Shown here: positions 5,885 to 6,101 of the stretch, in pieces
Position numbering within the stretch: the first letter of the stretch is position 1
How the letters are laid out: each line of letters starts with the position of its first letter
Assembly: GCA_007134115.1 (NCBI GenBank)
Contig: SLLK01000061.1
Coordinates: 1-6,101 of the forward strand
Direction: 5' to 3'
Source: Gammaproteobacteria bacterium
Lineage (GTDB): Bacteria; Pseudomonadota; Gammaproteobacteria; UBA5335; SLRW01
DNA: 6,101 nucleotides
Position numbers and translations under genes: made by a program
The notes under the pieces: generated by a model
The model's input: the letters and a program-made list of their open reading frames with translations, nothing else
Told to the model about the DNA's origin: nothing
Databases searched by the model: none

Positions 5885-6101
5885 ATGCGTATGAGCAAGC
5901 TTCTTCACACAGCCACCATTGCCTCGGCACTGGTCATCGGTGGCATCGGTTCGGCCAGCGCGGCCGAAGTGGACCCCAAACTGCCCAAATACGAGCGGGT
6001 CAGCGGGATTTCCGGCAGCCTCACCAGTATCGGGTCGGATACGCTGAATAACCTGATGACGCTGTGGGCCGAGGAGTTCAACAACTTCTATCCCAACGTC
6101 A
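5885..6101 (+). CDS. pstS: phosphate ABC transporter periplasmic binding protein PstS (5' part, runs off window)
   Basis: The first 72 codons are present and the gene is cut by the window edge. The N-terminus is a signal peptide (MRMSKLL, a hydrophobic core, then SASA with cleavage near residue 26/27). The mature start contains YERVSGISGSLTSIGSDTL and then TLWAEEFNNFYPNV, typical of Pseudomonas-type PstS. The GSDT motif (50-53) belongs to the phosphate-binding loop of this family. PstS captures inorganic phosphate in the periplasm and delivers it to the PstCAB importer, which also informs PhoR. AGGAG (5871-5875) lies 9 nt before the ATG at 5885; the ATG two codons later would be too far from it. 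A Pho box lies upstream. pstC, pstA, pstB and phoU would be expected to the right but are not in view. Confidence 0.92.
   Translation, partial: MRMSKLLHTATIASALVIGGIGSASAAEVDPKLPKYERVSGISGSLTSIGSDTLNNLMTLWAEEFNNFYPNV

Overview
The window is a high-GC stretch of a Gram-negative chromosome. It looks gammaproteobacterial: PhoB has 229 residues and PhoR 442 with E. coli-like motifs, the PstS start resembles Pseudomonas-type PstS, and an outer-membrane porin is present. I cannot name a genus. The porin is strongly acidic, which may point to a saline or cation-rich habitat, but the other proteins are not obviously halophilic in composition.

Layout: positions 1-153 hold a small cluster of TTCGGTG-based repeats (two direct copies flanking an inverted copy). 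A large membrane-anchored PAS-PAS-GAF protein with a degenerate histidine-kinase end lies on the minus strand (190-2358). Divergent from it are phoB (2522-3211) and phoR (3263-4591), 51 nt apart and probably one operon. A porin gene follows (4733-5746), closed by a strong rho-independent terminator (5763-5791). The beginning of pstS runs off the right edge (5885-6101).

How it fits together: this is a phosphate-starvation (Pho) locus. PhoR senses phosphate limitation, probably through the Pst system encoded next door, and phosphorylates PhoB. PhoB should bind the Pho boxes visible before phoB (2436-2457), the porin gene (4599-4627) and pstS (5805-5826). The porin would move solutes across the outer membrane and PstS would capture phosphate in the periplasm. 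The role of the divergent PAS/GAF protein is unknown. Its position beside the phoB promoter makes a signalling link conceivable but not shown.

I found no convincing new multi-gene system. The points most worth a second look are the apparent loss of catalytic residues in the divergent sensor protein, the acidic porin under a Pho-type promoter, and the inverted repeat cluster at the left edge.
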